Of a stretch of DNA of 64,000 bases, positions 48,212-57,252 are shown piece by piece (the first letter of the stretch is position 1; each line of letters begins with the position of its first letter). The position numbers and the translations under genes were made by a program. Below the pieces are notes generated by a model. That model was not told the origin of the DNA. It made no database searches and saw only the letters and a list, made by a program, of their open reading frames with translations. The DNA comes from Streptomyces sp. NBC_00358 (GTDB lineage Bacteria; Actinomycetota; Actinomycetes; Streptomycetales; Streptomycetaceae): contig NZ_CP107976.1 of NCBI RefSeq assembly GCF_036099295.1, positions 4,402,001-4,466,000 on the forward strand, written 5' to 3'.

Positions 48212-49302
48212 ACGCCCCCTCCTTCGACCGGAACCCGGTCCCAGAAGGCCGTACAGAAGCGGCCCAGCGGGCCCTTCGGCGCGCTTCCCGGTGGCGATCC
48301 GCCGTCCAACGGGAAGGGTTCGGAAGGCAGTTCGCCCACCAGGGGCAGGTCGAGCAGACGGGCGACCTCGCGGTCGTCGAGACCCGGCGCGTAGGGACCG
48401 CGCACCACGACCCGCAGATCGCGCAGGACCATGCCGACCGCGGACGCCACCCGCCCCGCCGCCGCGATGGAGCGCAGGTCGGCGGGGACCACCAGCAACC
48501 CCACGTCGAGTTGGGCGAGGATCTCGGCGACAGCCTCGTCGATGCGGCGGGGCAGGTCGACGACCACCGCACCACCGCGTCGTCGGGCGGCTGCCAGGAC
48601 CGCGCGTACGGCTTGTGGGGGAACGGTGACCACGTCGCTCCGGTCCCAGCTCAGAACCCGCAGCGCGTGCAGTTCGGGCAGGGACTCCTCCAGCGCCCCG
48701 CCGCCGACCCTGCCGCGGGACGCGGCGAACGCCGGCCAGCGCAGCCCCTCGGCTCCCTCTCCGCCCAGCAGTACGTCGAGTCCGCCACCGAGAGGGTCCG
48801 CGTCCACCAGCAGGGTGCGCTTACCCTCACGCGCCGAGGTGAGAGCGAGCGCGCAGGCGAGCGTGGAGGCACCGGCCCCGCCCCGGCCGCCGAGCACGCC
48901 GACGGTGAGAGCCGGCCGGCCTACTCCCTCGGCCACGTCGGCGATGCGGTCGACGAGCCACTGCTCACCGTCCGGCAGCACCAGGACGTGGTCGGCGCCG
49001 ATCTCGACGGCCCGCCGCCAGACTCCGGAGTCGTCCTGGTCCCGGCCGACCAGCACCACTCCTCTTCTCCGCGCGGCCCCACGCACACGCCGTACGGCGT
49101 CGTCTCCGACCAGGACGAGAGGTGCCTCCTCCCAGCCGCCCCTGCGTTCCGGAATCCCGTGATGGACCTCGGGCCGCGCGCCCGCCGCCGCGCAGAGGCG
49201 CAGCAGGTCGTCGAGGAGGTCGATGTCCTCGGTGACGATCAATGGTCCGCCCTGCCGCCCCTCGGCGGTGGGCGGCCGGTCATGGGTGATGGCTCCCGCC
49301 AC
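48208..49302 (-). CDS. CpaE/Ssd-like MinD-family ATPase of the tad cluster
   Basis: A 364-residue protein annotated in relatives as septum-site-determining protein Ssd or CpaE. A receiver-like N-terminal domain (PLIVTEDIDLLDDLLRLC) is followed by a deviant Walker A GGRGGAGASTLACALA, a VVVDLPRR-type Walker B and a VVPADLRS segment. GTG 49302 is chosen because AGGGGGCTGGAG precedes it and homology-like sequence begins there; the frame is open to 49557 without conserved residues. It is the first gene of the tad operon and probably localises the secretion apparatus in the cell. Confidence 0.82.
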   Translation of the reverse strand: MAGAITHDRPPTAEGRQGGPLIVTEDIDLLDDLLRLCAAAGARPEVHHGIPERRGGWEEAPLVLVGDDAVRRVRGAARRRGVVLVGRDQDDSGVWRRAVEIGADHVLVLPDGEQWLVDRIADVAEGVGRPALTVGVLGGRGGAGASTLACALALTSAREGKRTLLVDADPLGGGLDVLLGGEGAEGLRWPAFAASRGRVGGGALEESLPELHALRVLSWDRSDVVTVPPQAVRAVLAAARRRGGAVVVDLPRRIDEAVAEILAQLDVGLLVVPADLRSIAAAGRVASAVGMVLRDLRVVVRGPYAPGLDDREVARLLDLPLVGELPSEPFPLDGGSPPGSAPKGPLGRFCTAFWDRVPVEGGGV

Positions 49303-49521
49303 GATCTCCAGCCCCCTTCGCTGCTTCTTGCGCGGGGCCCTCCAGGACCCCGCGATTCCCGCTCGTGTGAAGAGCCGGCAAGCGGCCTCCATATGAACGG
49401 CCGATACGAACCGGCCAAACGCGTCCGACAAACGGAACGCGGCCGTGAACCGGCCGCGAACGGAGCGCGTGGGAATCACGGTGCGGCGATCCTGGAAATC
49501 ATGTGGATCTTGGTCGAAAAC

Positions 49522-49530
49522 TGTGGACAA
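49522..49530 (-). promoter_or_regulatory. DnaA-box-like 9-mer upstream of the tad operon
   Basis: TTGTCCACA on the minus strand, about 220 bp upstream of the CpaE/Ssd start. Confidence 0.3.
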
Positions 49531-49705
49531 CTCAGCGGCTGTGAATATCGCCTTCACGCCTGCCGGTGAACGCTCAACGACTTCCGCAGAGCACTCCGAC
49601 GACTACACGGAGTGACGAATCGCGGGCGCACGAAAGGCACGGGATCAACCGTGCCGAGAAGGTTGCGGGGCCGCGCAGAAGAGGGGAAAACCCATCCGGA
49701 CATGC

Positions 49706-49740
49706 GACGACCCCCGCCGGGGGGGAGAGCGGGGGTCGTC
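49706..49740 (+). terminator. Hairpin upstream of the HAD gene
   Basis: A 12-bp stem (GACGACCCCCGC and complement) with an 11-base G-rich loop. No gene ends before it, so it may act as an insulator or attenuator for the downstream gene. Confidence 0.4.
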
Positions 49741-49874
49741 CCCACGGCCGACTCGGGGGGGGAGGAGTCGGACCGGGTTAGCACGGTCGCGAACGATCCG
49801 TGACTTCCATGGTGTACCCGAGAGCCCTCTCAGGCAAACCCACGCGCCTCACCTTACGCCGAATGGTGGGCCCT

Positions 49875-50708
49875 ATGCTCAACCTCGTGGAAAACCACTC
49901 CTTGCCTCGTACAGCGGCCTTCTTCGACCTGGACAAGACGGTCATTGCGAAGTCGAGCACGCTCACCTTCAGCAAGTCGTTCTACCAAGGCGGGCTGATC
50001 AACCGCAGGGCGGCCTTGCGCACCGCTTACATCCAGTTCGTGTTCCTGGCGGGCGGCGCCGACCACGACCAGATGGAACGGATGCGCGAGCACCTGTCCT
50101 CGATGTGCCGCGGCTGGAACGTCCAGCAGGTCAAGGAAATCGTCGCCGAGACCCTGCACGACCTCATCGACCCGATCATCTACGACGAGGCGGCATCGCT
50201 CATCGAGCAGCACCACAAGGCCGGTCGTGACGTCGTGATCGTGTCCACGTCCGGCGCCGAGGTGGTCGAGCCGATCGGCGAACTGCTCGGCGCGGACCGG
50301 GTGGTGGCGACCCGCATGGTCGTCGGCGAGGACGGCTGCTTCACCGGCGAGGTGGAGTATTACGCCTACGGGCCGACCAAGGCCGAGGCGATCAGGGAGC
50401 TGGCCGCGTCCGAGGGCTACGACCTGCCCCGCTGTTACGCCTACAGCGACTCGGCGACCGATCTGCCGATGCTGGAGTCCGTCGGGCATCCGCACGCGGT
50501 GAACCCGGACCGCGCGCTGCGCCGCGAGGCGGTCGCGCGGGCATGGCCGGTTCTGGACTTCCACCGGCCGGTCCGCCTGAAGCAGCGGCTGTCCACTCTG
50601 TCCGTACCTCCCCGGCCGGCACTCGTCGCCGCGGCCGCGATAGGAGCGGCGGCGGCGACGGCGGGGCTCGTCTGGTACGCCAGTCGGCGTCGCGCTTCGG
50701 TGGCTTGA
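49875..50708 (+). CDS. HAD-IB family phosphatase, 'inhibition of morphological differentiation' type
   Basis: A 277-residue hydrolase. HAD motif I is FFDLDKTVIAKSS (the nucleophile Asp is in DLDKT), motif II is VSTSGAEV, and motif III is SDSATDLPML. The C-terminal 35 residues form one hydrophobic helix followed by a basic end (ASRRRASVA), so the enzyme is likely membrane-tethered. Streptomyces homologues are named for an effect on development, from memory; the substrate is unknown. ATG 49875 is chosen for GGTGGG 4 bases upstream; ATGs at 49863 and 49809 are in frame. Confidence 0.85.
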   Translation: MLNLVENHSLPRTAAFFDLDKTVIAKSSTLTFSKSFYQGGLINRRAALRTAYIQFVFLAGGADHDQMERMREHLSSMCRGWNVQQVKEIVAETLHDLIDPIIYDEAASLIEQHHKAGRDVVIVSTSGAEVVEPIGELLGADRVVATRMVVGEDGCFTGEVEYYAYGPTKAEAIRELAASEGYDLPRCYAYSDSATDLPMLESVGHPHAVNPDRALRREAVARAWPVLDFHRPVRLKQRLSTLSVPPRPALVAAAAIGAAAATAGLVWYASRRRASVA

Positions 50709-51073
50709 GCCGTCACGCGCGCGTGCCGCTGAATAAAGTCCCTTTCTCGCCCATTTGAACCTAAAAGTAAAGAAGTGCGGTCAGGGGTTCCGCTTCCTCC
50801 GGACCTGGAGTACAAAGGGTTTAACGGCCCGCGAGACCAAGGACATCCGCGAGGATCACCTTCAAACGCAATCAGGCCCCACGGACCGAGCATGAACATC
50901 GAGCACCCACGCGACGTCGACCCGTCGATTACGGGCCAGCCGCACCAGGTGACGGGCAGAAGTTCCCGACCTGATGGGCATATCTCGAGGACGCTTGGTA
51001 ACCCGGTGAACATGCCAGCGGCGGTACGAGAACTCGTACCGCCGCAACCCTGTCCGGGGTAATTCGGCGCCCC
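50709..51073. other. 365-bp gap after the HAD gene
   Basis: Sequence of ordinary composition with an A-rich stretch (about 50760-50820) and a terminator hairpin at its right end. I looked for a riboswitch or small gene and did not find a supportable one. Confidence 0.4.
51020..51043. terminator. Terminator between HAD and Fic-like genes
   Basis: A perfect 11-bp stem (GGCGGTACGAG and complement) with 2 bases between the arms, between two convergent genes. Confidence 0.7.
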
Positions 51074-51898
51074 TTACGCGGCACCGCGCTGAAGCGCCTC
51101 ACAGACCGCGGCGGACTCCCTGGCGCCCAGTTCGACAGCCTTGCCGCAGTGAGCGATCCAGGCGGCCATACCGTCCGGGGTGCCGGACACATAGCCGTCC
51201 AGTGCCGCGAGATAGGCCGCCCGGCCCAGTTCCGCGTGACCGACCTCAGCAGGGCAGATGGACTTCGGGTCGAGCCCGCTGCCGATCAGGACGATGCGCT
51301 CGGCGGCGCGCGCGACCAGTCCGTTGTGCGAGGCGAAGGGTCGCAGCGCGATCAGTTCACCGTGCACCACCGCCGCTGTGACCAGGGCGGGGGCCGAGCC
51401 GCCCGCGATGATCAGTTGGGAGAGGCCTTCGAGGCGGCCGGCGACCGCGTCCGCGTCCGGCAGCGGCAGCTCCACCAGGGGCTCGTCGGCCGTTTCCCCG
51501 TCCCGTCGCGGCCGACCGACCGCGTCACCGCGATCGGCTGCCGCCACCAGATGCAGCCGGGCCAGCACCCGCAGGGGCGACTGCCGCCAGATGGACAGGA
51601 GCTGGCCCGCCTCGGCGGTCAGCCGCAGGGCGGCGCCGATGATGCGCGCCTCGTCGTCCCCACTGAAGTCGGTACGCCGGCGGACCTCTTCGAGGGCCCA
51701 GTCGGCACCGGAGAGCGCCGCGGAACCGCGGGCCCCGCGCAGCGCCGCCTCGGACGTGATCTCGTTGCCGCGACGCCGCATGATCCGGTGTCCGTAGACC
51801 CGGTCCACGGCCTTGCGGACGGACTCCACGGAATCGGCCACCCCGGGAAGCGAACCCAGGGCCGCCAGCGGATCAGCGGTCGCACCTGTCGTACTCAT
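51074..51898 (-). CDS. Fic-fold protein with degenerate catalytic motif
   Basis: A 274-residue helical protein. Residues about 160-215 resemble the Fic/DOC core, but where active Fic enzymes have HPFxxGNGR this protein has RPFASHNGL (residues 186-194): the catalytic His is Arg and the terminal Arg is Leu. Upstream, RGARGSAALSGADW may correspond to the inhibitory helix region. It is therefore unlikely to AMPylate and may serve as a binding or scaffold protein. The gene is divergent from a CooC/MinD-like ATPase, with 101 bp between the start codons. ATG 51898 is used. Streptomyces relatives carry the vague name oxidoreductase. Confidence 0.65.
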   Translation of the reverse strand: MSTTGATADPLAALGSLPGVADSVESVRKAVDRVYGHRIMRRRGNEITSEAALRGARGSAALSGADWALEEVRRRTDFSGDDEARIIGAALRLTAEAGQLLSIWRQSPLRVLARLHLVAAADRGDAVGRPRRDGETADEPLVELPLPDADAVAGRLEGLSQLIIAGGSAPALVTAAVVHGELIALRPFASHNGLVARAAERIVLIGSGLDPKSICPAEVGHAELGRAAYLAALDGYVSGTPDGMAAWIAHCGKAVELGARESAAVCEALQRGAA

Positions 51899-51999
51899 GA
51901 GTACGACATTACGCACCCGGGGCCCGCGCCCCACGAAGGAGTGGTCTTCTTCACGCGGCGCGAACACCCGGAGCGACAGCCGCACTACCCTTGGTGAAC

Positions 52000-52980
52000 A
52001 TGAAAATTGCTTTCGTCGGGAAGGGCGGCAGCGGCAAGACCACCCTGTCGTCGCTCTTCATCCGCCACCTCGCCGTCTCGGGGGCACCTGTCGTCGCCGT
52101 GGACGCCGACATCAACCAGCACCTGGGGGCCGCGCTCGGACTCGAGGAGCCGGAGGCCGCGGCACTGCCCGCCATGGGTGAGCGGCTGCCCCTCATCAAG
52201 GACTACCTGCGCGGCTCCAATCCCCGCATCGCGTCCGCCGAGACGATGATCAAGACGACCCCGCCCGGCGAGGGCTCACGGCTGCTGCGCGTCGATGAGG
52301 CCAATCCGGTCTACGACGCCTGCGCACGGCCGGTGGAACTCGACGGCGGCACCATCCGTTTGATGGTCACCGGCCCGTTCACCGAGGCCGACGTGGGGGT
52401 GGCTTGCTACCACTCCAAGACCGGTGCAGTGGAGCTCTGCCTGAACCATCTCGTCGACGGCCGGAGCGAGTACGTCGTCGTCGACATGACGGCGGGCTCC
52501 GATTCCTTCGCGTCCGGCTTGTTCACCCGCTTCGACGTCACGTTCCTCGTGGCGGAGCCGACCCGCAAGGGAGTCTCCGTCTATCGCCAGTACAAGGAGT
52601 ACGCCCGCGACTTCGGCGTCACTCTGAAGGTCGTCGGCAACAAGGTGCAGGGCCAGGACGACATCGACTTCCTGCGGTCGGAAGTCGGGGACGACCTCCT
52701 GGTCACGGTCGGACACTCGGACTGGGTGCGCGCCATGGAGAAGGGCCGCCCGCCCCGGTTCGAGCTCCTGGAGGAGGTCAACCGGCGCTCGCTGCACGCC
52801 TTGCGGACCGCCGCCGACGCCACGTACGGACTTCGGGACTGGGAGCGGTACACGCGCCAGATGGTGCAGTTCCACCTGAAGAACGCCACCAACTGGGGCA
52901 ACGCCAGGACCGGGGTGGACCTCGCCGAACAGGTCGACCCCGGCTTCGTGCTCGGCGAGAGTCCGATGGCCACCGCGTGA
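52000..52980 (+). CDS. CooC/MinD-like P-loop ATPase
   Basis: A 326-residue SIMIBI-class ATPase. The N-terminal MKIAFVGKGGSGKTTLSS has the deviant Walker A with both lysines; VDADINQHLGAAL and VVVDMTAGSD are the switch I and II/Walker B regions. The family includes nickel-insertion and maturation ATPases (CooC) and cell-division ATPases. The C-terminal 90 residues are predominantly helical. An in-frame GTG at 51991 is an alternative start. The divergent Fic-like gene could be functionally linked, but I see no direct evidence. Confidence 0.82.
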   Translation: MKIAFVGKGGSGKTTLSSLFIRHLAVSGAPVVAVDADINQHLGAALGLEEPEAAALPAMGERLPLIKDYLRGSNPRIASAETMIKTTPPGEGSRLLRVDEANPVYDACARPVELDGGTIRLMVTGPFTEADVGVACYHSKTGAVELCLNHLVDGRSEYVVVDMTAGSDSFASGLFTRFDVTFLVAEPTRKGVSVYRQYKEYARDFGVTLKVVGNKVQGQDDIDFLRSEVGDDLLVTVGHSDWVRAMEKGRPPRFELLEEVNRRSLHALRTAADATYGLRDWERYTRQMVQFHLKNATNWGNARTGVDLAEQVDPGFVLGESPMATA

Positions 52981-53038
52981 ACGGCCGACCGGCCCGAAGC
53001 GCCGCCACGGCCTGAGCCGCAGGGTGGCCCTGGGGGCG

Positions 53039-54313
53039 CTACGGCCTGACCGCCGGCGCTCCCGGGACGCCCTTCGGCGCCGGGGCCGGGCGACTCGACA
53101 GGAAGGACGCCCAGCCCTGCTTCGGCGCCTCGCCGACCTCGAGACCGCGAAGCTTGTCGAGGGCGGCCGGGTCCTGGGCGTCGAGCCAGTCGGCGAGCTG
53201 CCGGAAGGAGACACAGCGCACGTCGGCCCTGGTGCAGACGCTCTCGACGACCTCGTCGACGGCGCGCATGTAGTTGCCGCCGTTCCAGGACTCGAAGTGG
53301 TTGCCGATGATCAGCGGGGCGCGGTTGCCGTCGTAGGCGCGTTCGAAGCCCTTGAGCAGGCCGTCACGCATCTGGTCACCCCACAGCTCCTGCTTGTCCG
53401 GGTCGCCCTGCGTCCGGGTACCCGACTGGTCGACCATGAAGTTGTAGTCCATGGTGAGCTGCTCGTAGGAGTGCCCGGGGAAGGGCACGAGCTGCATCGA
53501 CAAGTCCCACAGCCCCTCCTTCCTCTTCGGCCAGACCTGGTCGTCGACGCCGCTGGTGTCATAGCGGAAGCCCAGCTCGCGGGCCGCCTTCATGAAGTTC
53601 CGCTGCCCCTCCAGACAGGGGGTGCGGGCGCCGACGAGTTCCTTGTCGTAGTCGAAGGGCAGCGACGCCGCGTCCTTCAGGCCCGTGTTGGTCTTCCAGG
53701 ACTTCACGAACGACTTCGCCTGGGCGATCTCGCTCTTCCAGTCGACGACCGACCACTGGCCGACCCCGCCCTCCGCGCCACAGAAGTGACCGTTGAAGTG
53801 CGTGCCGATCTCGTTGCCCTCCAGCCACGCACCCCGCAGCTGCTTCACGGTGTCTGTGATGCCCTGCTCGTCGTTGAAGCCGATCTCCGAGCTGCCGGGC
53901 GCGTGCTGCGGCGGCCGGTACAGGTCGCGCTTGTCCTCCGGCAGCATGTACACGCCGCTCAGGAAGTACGTCATCGTCGCCTTGTTGGCCTTGGAGAGCT
54001 TCCGGAAGTGGGAGAAGAGCTTCTGGCTGTCCTCGCCGGCACCGTCCCAGGAGAAGACCACGAACTGCGGGGGCTTCTGGCCCGGCTTCAGTCGTTCCGG
54101 CCGGGGCAGATGCGGTTGCGCCCCCGTGTACGAGGTGGAGCCGTCGCCGATCAGACGGACGGCGGCCCTGGGCGCCGGGGCCCCCGCCACGGCCTTCTTC
54201 GCGCCGTGCGCGCCCTCCCGGGAAGCGGTGGTGCCGCCCGCGCAACCGGCGAGCGCCGTGGCGCAGGCCGCGGCGAGCGCCACGCCCGCGGCGATCCTCT
54301 GGGTGGCGGCCAT
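53039..54313 (-). CDS. Polysaccharide deacetylase-like lipoprotein
   Basis: A 424-residue exported protein. The signal peptide ends in the lipobox LAGC at about residues 20-24. The NodB-type catalytic region is recognisable: FSWDGAGED provides the Asp, GTHFNGHF gives the metal-binding H-x3-H, and RTPCLEG matches motif 3. The domain is unusually large, and its sequence between motifs differs from classical peptidoglycan deacetylases. It may modify a cell-wall glycan. ATG 54313 has GGAGG at 8 bases. It stands alone, between the ATPase (58 bp away, convergent) and the divergent SulP gene. Confidence 0.82.
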   Translation of the reverse strand: MAATQRIAAGVALAAACATALAGCAGGTTASREGAHGAKKAVAGAPAPRAAVRLIGDGSTSYTGAQPHLPRPERLKPGQKPPQFVVFSWDGAGEDSQKLFSHFRKLSKANKATMTYFLSGVYMLPEDKRDLYRPPQHAPGSSEIGFNDEQGITDTVKQLRGAWLEGNEIGTHFNGHFCGAEGGVGQWSVVDWKSEIAQAKSFVKSWKTNTGLKDAASLPFDYDKELVGARTPCLEGQRNFMKAARELGFRYDTSGVDDQVWPKRKEGLWDLSMQLVPFPGHSYEQLTMDYNFMVDQSGTRTQGDPDKQELWGDQMRDGLLKGFERAYDGNRAPLIIGNHFESWNGGNYMRAVDEVVESVCTRADVRCVSFRQLADWLDAQDPAALDKLRGLEVGEAPKQGWASFLSSRPAPAPKGVPGAPAVRP

Positions 54314-54650
54314 GTTCCGCCCTCCTTTTCCTCGGTCGGGCAACGCAGGTCAGGGCGCCATCGCGGTTATGTGCAGCTATGTACCGACAGCGCCGTCAAG
54401 GTTTCACGGGACCGAGGAGGAATAAGTACGACAAGCCGATCAAAAGCTTGATTCACTCCAAAGGGTGAATAACTGCCCCATTCGCCCCCATTTTCGACAT
54501 CAAGCCTTTACTCTGCATTACGATCCGTTTACCGAGCGTTGAAAGTCCCGCCGCTGCACGCCGTGACCCACGGCCGCGACCCGCCCCCCGCCGCTTCGGA
54601 CGGGGGATCACCTGTTCCGCGACCGCGCCGCCCCGGAGGAGACGGGAACC
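54314..54650. other. 337-bp divergent promoter region
   Basis: AT-rich around 54420-54540 compared with the surroundings, including TTTACTCTGCATTACGATCC. It is likely to hold promoters for the deacetylase and SulP genes; no clear operator is seen. Confidence 0.4.
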
Positions 54651-57041
54651 ATGTCTGCCTGCGTCCCCACCCGCGCCGCCGACCCCACTCGGCCCGCGCC
54701 CGCCCCCGAGCCCCTCAGCCCCCCGCCGACCCCGCCCCGGCGCTTCCACGTCGCGGGCGCCGATCTGTCGGCCTCGATCGCGGTCTTCCTGATCGCCCTT
54801 CCCCTGTCCCTCGGCATCGCCCTCGCCACTGGGGCGCCGCTGCAGGCCGGCCTTGTCGCCGCCGCCGTCGGCGGACTCGTCGCCGGACGCCTCGGCGGCT
54901 CACCGCTCCAGGTGAGCGGCCCCGCCGCCGGACTCACGGTCGTCACGGCCGAACTCATCCACCACTACGGCTGGCGCGCGACCTGCGCCATCACCGCGCT
55001 CGCCGGAGTCGTCCAACTGGGCCTCGGCTGCCTGCGCGTGGCCCGTACGGCCCTGGCTGTCAGTCCCGCGATCGTGCACGGCATGCTCGCCGGAATCGGC
55101 GTGACGATCGCCATCGCCCAACTGCACATCGTGCTGGGAGGCATCCCGCAGAGCTCCGTCACGGCCAACCTCGTCGCCCTGCCGGACCAGGTGGCCGACA
55201 CGCACCCCGCGGCGGTGTCGATGAGCGTGCTGACCCTGGCGCTGCTGTTCGCCTGGCCGCGCATTCCCGGGCGCACCGGGCAGGTGCTGCGCAAGGTCCC
55301 CGCCGCGCTGGTCGCCGTCGCCGGAGCCACGGTGACCGCCTCGCTCGCCGGGCTGACGCTGCCCAGGGTCGACCTGCCGTCCTGGAGCAGTCACGCGCCG
55401 GCCGGGCTGCCCGAGGGCCCGGTGTCCGGCATCGCCACCGCCGTCCTCACCGTGACGCTGGTGTGCAGCGTGCAGTCATTGCTCGGCGCCGTCGCGGTGG
55501 ACAAGCTGGTGAGCGGCCGTCCGGAACTCCAGGCGCGCGTGGGCCGTTCCCGCCTCGACCGGGAGCTGCTCGGGCAGGGCGCCGCGAATGTCGTCTCCGG
55601 CGCGCTCGGCGGACTGCCCGTCGCCGGGGTCGCCGTGCGCAGTTCCGCGAATGTTCAGGCGGGGGCCGTCAGCCGGAACTCCACGATGCTGCACGGCGTT
55701 TTCGTAGTAGTTGCCGCGCTGCTGATGGTCCCGATCCTGGAGCTGATCCCCCTCGCATCGCTCGCCGCCCTGGTGATGGCCGTCGGCATCCAGATGGTGT
55801 CCCTGCACCACATCCGCACGGTCACCCGCCACCGCGAGGTGCTGGTGTACGCCGTCACCACGCTCGGCGTCGTGTTCCTCGGAGTTCTCGAGGGCGTGGC
55901 GCTGGGGGTCTCGGTGGCCGTCGGCGTCGCCCTGCACCGTCTCGGACGTACCCGCATCACGCACGAGGAGAGGGGAGGAGTCCATTACGTACATGTACGA
56001 GGTCAGTTGACGTTCCTCGCGGTGCCCCGACTCAGCCGCGCCCTGCATCTCGTGCCCCAAGGGGCGGACACCGTCGTGGAGTTGGACGGCTCGTTCATGG
56101 ACCACGCGGCGTACGAGTCGCTGCAGGACTGGCAGAGCGCGCACACCGCCCAGGGCGGCACGGTCGATCTCGCCGGACGGACCGGAACACGGATCGCAGA
56201 GCCCGCGCATCCCAGGCTCTGCCGCTGCCGTCCCTGGACACCCTGGCGGAACCACCAGTGCGAGACCTCCGCCGACCCGGGGTCCGCTTCCCCCTCGGAC
56301 GCCCCTCCGGCCGGGCAGGACGAGGGGACCGGCGAGGCCAGACCTAGCGGGAGTCAACTGGCGCGCGGCATCAGCGCGTTCCAGCGCAACACCGCACCCC
56401 TGGTGCGGGATGAGCTGGCCCGGCTGGCTCGGGAGGGACAGCGGCCTTCCCAGCTCTTCCTGACCTGTGCCGACTCCCGGCTCGTCACCTCGATGATCAC
56501 CTCCAGTGGCCCGGGCGACCTCTTCGTCGTACGCAATGTGGGCAACCTCGTGCCGTGGCCCGGAGAGGAGAGCGGGGACGACTCGGTGGCCGCGGCCATC
56601 GAGTACGCGGTGGACGTGCTGAAGGTCCGGTCCATCACGGTGTGCGGGCACTCCGGGTGCGGCGCCATGCAGGCCCTGCTGGCGTCGGAGCCCGAAGGGA
56701 CGCCCACGCCGCTCAAGCGGTGGCTGCGGCACGGGCAGCCGAGCCTGGACCGGATGGCCGCCGACGACCGGCCGTGGGCGCGGATCGCCGGACGGGCGCC
56801 CGCCGACACGGTGGAGCAGCTCTGTCTGACCAACGTGGTGCAGCAGTTGGAGCACCTGCGGGCGCACGAGTCCGTGGCGCGGGCCCTACGGGAGGGCGTG
56901 CTCGAACTGCACGGGATGTACTTCCACGTGGGCGAGGCCCAGGCGTACCTGCTGGCCGACGACGACGGGGCCGAACTGTTCGATCACGTGGGCGCGTTCG
57001 ACCACATGGACGCGGCGGAGGAGCTGCGGCATCCGGCGTGA
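54651..57041 (+). CDS. SulP anion transporter fused to beta-carbonic anhydrase
   Basis: A 796-residue bifunctional membrane protein. Residues about 30-440 are a SulP transporter with 10-12 helices, including the signature SLGIALATGAPLQAGL. A STAS domain follows (about 445-520, VHYVHVRGQLTFLAVPRL). Residues about 570-790 form a beta-class carbonic anhydrase with zinc ligands in TCADSRL (Cys606) and CGHSGCG (Cys665, His667, Cys670). The fusion suggests bicarbonate uptake coupled to its interconversion with CO2. A strong GGAGGAGACGGG lies upstream of ATG 54651. Such fusions occur in several actinobacteria. Confidence 0.94.
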   Translation: MSACVPTRAADPTRPAPAPEPLSPPPTPPRRFHVAGADLSASIAVFLIALPLSLGIALATGAPLQAGLVAAAVGGLVAGRLGGSPLQVSGPAAGLTVVTAELIHHYGWRATCAITALAGVVQLGLGCLRVARTALAVSPAIVHGMLAGIGVTIAIAQLHIVLGGIPQSSVTANLVALPDQVADTHPAAVSMSVLTLALLFAWPRIPGRTGQVLRKVPAALVAVAGATVTASLAGLTLPRVDLPSWSSHAPAGLPEGPVSGIATAVLTVTLVCSVQSLLGAVAVDKLVSGRPELQARVGRSRLDRELLGQGAANVVSGALGGLPVAGVAVRSSANVQAGAVSRNSTMLHGVFVVVAALLMVPILELIPLASLAALVMAVGIQMVSLHHIRTVTRHREVLVYAVTTLGVVFLGVLEGVALGVSVAVGVALHRLGRTRITHEERGGVHYVHVRGQLTFLAVPRLSRALHLVPQGADTVVELDGSFMDHAAYESLQDWQSAHTAQGGTVDLAGRTGTRIAEPAHPRLCRCRPWTPWRNHQCETSADPGSASPSDAPPAGQDEGTGEARPSGSQLARGISAFQRNTAPLVRDELARLAREGQRPSQLFLTCADSRLVTSMITSSGPGDLFVVRNVGNLVPWPGEESGDDSVAAAIEYAVDVLKVRSITVCGHSGCGAMQALLASEPEGTPTPLKRWLRHGQPSLDRMAADDRPWARIAGRAPADTVEQLCLTNVVQQLEHLRAHESVARALREGVLELHGMYFHVGEAQAYLLADDDGAELFDHVGAFDHMDAAEELRHPA

Positions 57042-57054
57042 TCGAACGTTGGGT

Positions 57055-57087
57055 GGTGTGCGGCCCCGGTCGTCGGGGCCGCACACC
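57055..57087 (+). terminator. Terminator of the SulP-carbonic anhydrase gene
   Basis: A perfect 14-bp stem (GGTGTGCGGCCCCG and complement) with a 5-base loop, 14 bp after the stop codon. Confidence 0.85.
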
Positions 57088-57252
57088 CCATACGACCCAC
57101 ACTGTCGTCGCTCCCGCCTCACCGCGGCGTCGGCGGCAGTGAGGGCGATGGGAGTCCCGGGACTTCCAGCTCCCAGACTTCCAGCTCCCCGATTCCCGGG
57201 TCACCGGAACTCCGGGCCACCGTTCCGGGTCACCGGCTCCCGGACCTCCCGA

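Larger units (their letters stand above)
49303..49874. other. 572-bp divergent promoter region between the tad operon and the HAD gene
   Basis: Contains TGTGGACAA at 49522-49530, an AT-richer stretch near 49490-49560 likely to hold the tad promoter, and a strong GC hairpin at 49706-49740. No gene is convincing. Confidence 0.45.

Noticed and set aside
50709..51073. Riboswitch or small gene (c-di-AMP ydaO-like was considered)
   Set aside because: I could not match the conserved cores of known riboswitches, and the adjacent genes are not typical targets.
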